Below are positions 62,741 to 64,000 of a DNA stretch of 64,000 nucleotides, in pieces (positions within the stretch are counted from its first letter, which is position 1; each line of letters opens with the position of its first letter). The notes under the pieces are model-generated. The model saw only the letters and a program-made list of their open reading frames with translations. It ran no database searches and was not told where the DNA came from. A program made the translations under genes and the position numbers. The stretch is from UBA668 sp038328705 (GTDB taxonomy: Bacteria; Actinomycetota; Acidimicrobiia; Acidimicrobiales; Ilumatobacteraceae): the NCBI GenBank assembly GCA_038328705.1, contig JBBQMG010000002.1, forward strand, positions 14,513 to 78,512, read 5' to 3'.

Positions 62741-63901
62741 TCAGCCGCCGGTGATCGCGCGGCCAACAATTTCGCGCATGATCTCGCTGGTGCCGCCGTA
62801 GATGGTCTGGATACGGCTGTCGGCCCACGCCCGCGCGATCGGGTACTCCATCATGTAGCCGTAGCCACCATGCAGCTGCAGGCAGCGGTCGACGACCTTG
62901 TTCTGCAGCTCGGTGGTCCAGAACTTCGCGGCCGCAGCCTGCTCGGGCGAGAGCTGACCGGCGCAGTGCAGTTCCACACAACGGTCGACGTAGACCTGGC
63001 CGATCTGCACCTCGGTGCTCAGCTCGGCGAGCAGGAACTTGATGTGCTGGAACTGGCCGACGGGCTGGCCGAACGCCGTGCGTTCCTTCGTGTAGGCCAG
63101 CGTCTGATCCATCGCCGCCTGGCAGACGGCCATCGCCCCCACGGCCATACCCAACCGCTCTTGGGCCAGGTTGAGCATCAGGGAGTAGAAGCCTTTGCCC
63201 TCCTCGCCCAGCAGGTTGGCCACGGGCACCTCCACATCGGTGAAGAACAGCTCGGCAGTGTCCTGCGCGTGCATGCCCAACTTGTCGAGGTTGCGACCGC
63301 GCTCGAAGCCCTTCATGCCGCGTTCGAGCACGAGCAGGCTCATGCCACGGTGCTTCGCCTCCGGGTCGGTCTTCACCGCCACGATCACAGCGTCGCTGTT
63401 GATGCCGTTGGTGATGAATGTCTTGCTGCCGTTGACGAGATAGGTGTCGCCATGACGCACGGCCGTCGTGCGAATGTTGGCCAGGTCGCTACCGGTGTTC
63501 GGCTCGGTCATCGCGATTGCGGTGATGCATTCGCCGCTGACCATTTTCGGAAGCCAGCGCGCCTTCTGCTCGTCGTTGCACAGGCCGATGAAATAGGGCA
63601 GCACGATGTCGTTGTGCAGCGTGAAGCCGTTGGCGCTTCCGATCACTCCGGTGTAGCTGACTTCCTCCTGCATGACCGCCGCGAAGCGGTAGTCGTCGGT
63701 GCCACCACCCCCGTACTGCTCGGGCACGGTGAGGCCCAGGAAGCCGTGCGAGCCTGCCGCCAGCCACAGCTCGCGGGGCGTGATGCCGTCGCGCTCGTAC
63801 TGCTCGTGGTTGGGCACCACTTCCTTGTCCAGCCAGCTGCGAAAGGCGCTGCGGAACTGCTCGTGCTCATCGGCGTACAGGGTGCGGGCAATGTCGCGCA
63901 T
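62741..63901 (-). CDS. acyl-CoA dehydrogenase
   Basis: FAD enzyme of 386 residues that introduces a trans-2 double bond into acyl-CoA. ITAIAMTEPNTGSDLANIRT near residue 130 and NGSKTFITNGINSDAVIVAV are the FAD and substrate motifs. The C-terminus LQLHGGYGYMMEYPIARAWAD and IQTIYGGTSEIMREIVGRAI, where the Glu of YGGTSEIM is the usual catalytic base, fit the medium/long-chain group. It probably forms a transcript with the ABC-F gene 12 bases downstream. The 99 bases from its start to the window edge hold no gene I can support and probably contain its promoter. Confidence 0.94.
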   Translation of the reverse strand: MRDIARTLYADEHEQFRSAFRSWLDKEVVPNHEQYERDGITPRELWLAAGSHGFLGLTVPEQYGGGGTDDYRFAAVMQEEVSYTGVIGSANGFTLHNDIVLPYFIGLCNDEQKARWLPKMVSGECITAIAMTEPNTGSDLANIRTTAVRHGDTYLVNGSKTFITNGINSDAVIVAVKTDPEAKHRGMSLLVLERGMKGFERGRNLDKLGMHAQDTAELFFTDVEVPVANLLGEEGKGFYSLMLNLAQERLGMAVGAMAVCQAAMDQTLAYTKERTAFGQPVGQFQHIKFLLAELSTEVQIGQVYVDRCVELHCAGQLSPEQAAAAKFWTTELQNKVVDRCLQLHGGYGYMMEYPIARAWADSRIQTIYGGTSEIMREIVGRAITGG

Positions 63902-64000
63902 GCCCGCAGGCTATGCCTGCAGCATCCAGATGGTGAGATCGCCCGCAGGTGGTGGGTCGCGCGTCACACGCCCGGCCACTGTGATGCCGGGTACGACTTA

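Noticed and set aside
63911..63997. Minus-strand frame at the right edge (VVPGITVAGRVTRDPPPAG...)
   Set aside because: A stop codon at 63998-64000 in the same frame rules out the tail of a longer gene, and the remaining peptide is too short to support.

Overview
The window is GC-rich, gene-dense DNA from an actinobacterium, most likely the class Acidimicrobiia (Ilumatobacter-like); the class call is inference from gene content. Supporting traits are a GlpX-type fructose-bisphosphatase, a RpiB without the active-site cysteine, an Arg/Asp-rich insertion in Rho, a DUF1501/DUF1800 pair with LxDTR-type repeats, luciferase-like and CoxL-type oxidoreductases, and many GTG starts with 4-base ATGA/GTGA overlaps. 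No insertion sequence, prophage or CRISPR array was seen.

Layout. 0-1.9 kb: glpX facing an SDR gene. 2.0-13.7 kb, minus strand: rpiB-glyA-(4-TM protein)-wecA-like-atpZ-atpI-atpB-atpE-b-b-atpH-atpA-atpG-atpD-atpC. The ATP synthase has two b-type subunits and an unfused delta. 13.8-20.0 kb, plus strand: an accessory block with a thiolase-like protein, nucleoside hydrolase, alcohol dehydrogenase, DPP-IV-like peptidase and TerB-like protein. 20.0-37.7 kb, mostly minus strand: argS-lysA-PemK-like, LPXTG protein, hom-thrC-thioesterase, rho-rpmE, DUF1800-DUF1501, a conserved unknown, prfA-prmC. Together with the ATP synthase region this keeps the mycobacterial order argS-lysA-hom-thrC-rho-rpmE-prfA-prmC-wecA-atp, with accessory genes inserted; no thrB or Sua5 gene lies at the expected places.

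37.7-40.5 kb: an L,D-transpeptidase-like secreted protein, a gene of unknown function divergent from soxR with a SoxR box in a 19-bp promoter spacer, and tRNA-Arg(CCG). 40.5-46.7 kb: lipoprotein-mazG and eno-ftsB/divIC, separated by two tandem paralogous membrane-protein genes on the other strand. 46.8-52.5 kb: a solitary CoxL-type molybdenum hydroxylase large subunit, then a tightly coupled operon (class III aminotransferase, two SDRs, Lrp/AsnC regulator) behind a promoter covered by a perfect 23-bp palindrome.

52.5-64 kb: YibE/F-like membrane protein, small unknown protein, LLM oxidoreductase, thioesterase, amidase-MFS pair, a decayed FtsX-type permease pseudogene overlapping an ABC-2 exporter pair, an ABC-F protein and an acyl-CoA dehydrogenase.

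The points most worth following up are the SoxR-controlled unknown gene, the palindrome-controlled aminotransferase operon, the hexanucleotide tail of rpiB, the long hairpin before eno, the C-terminal tails on F1 alpha and gamma, and the FtsX remnant.
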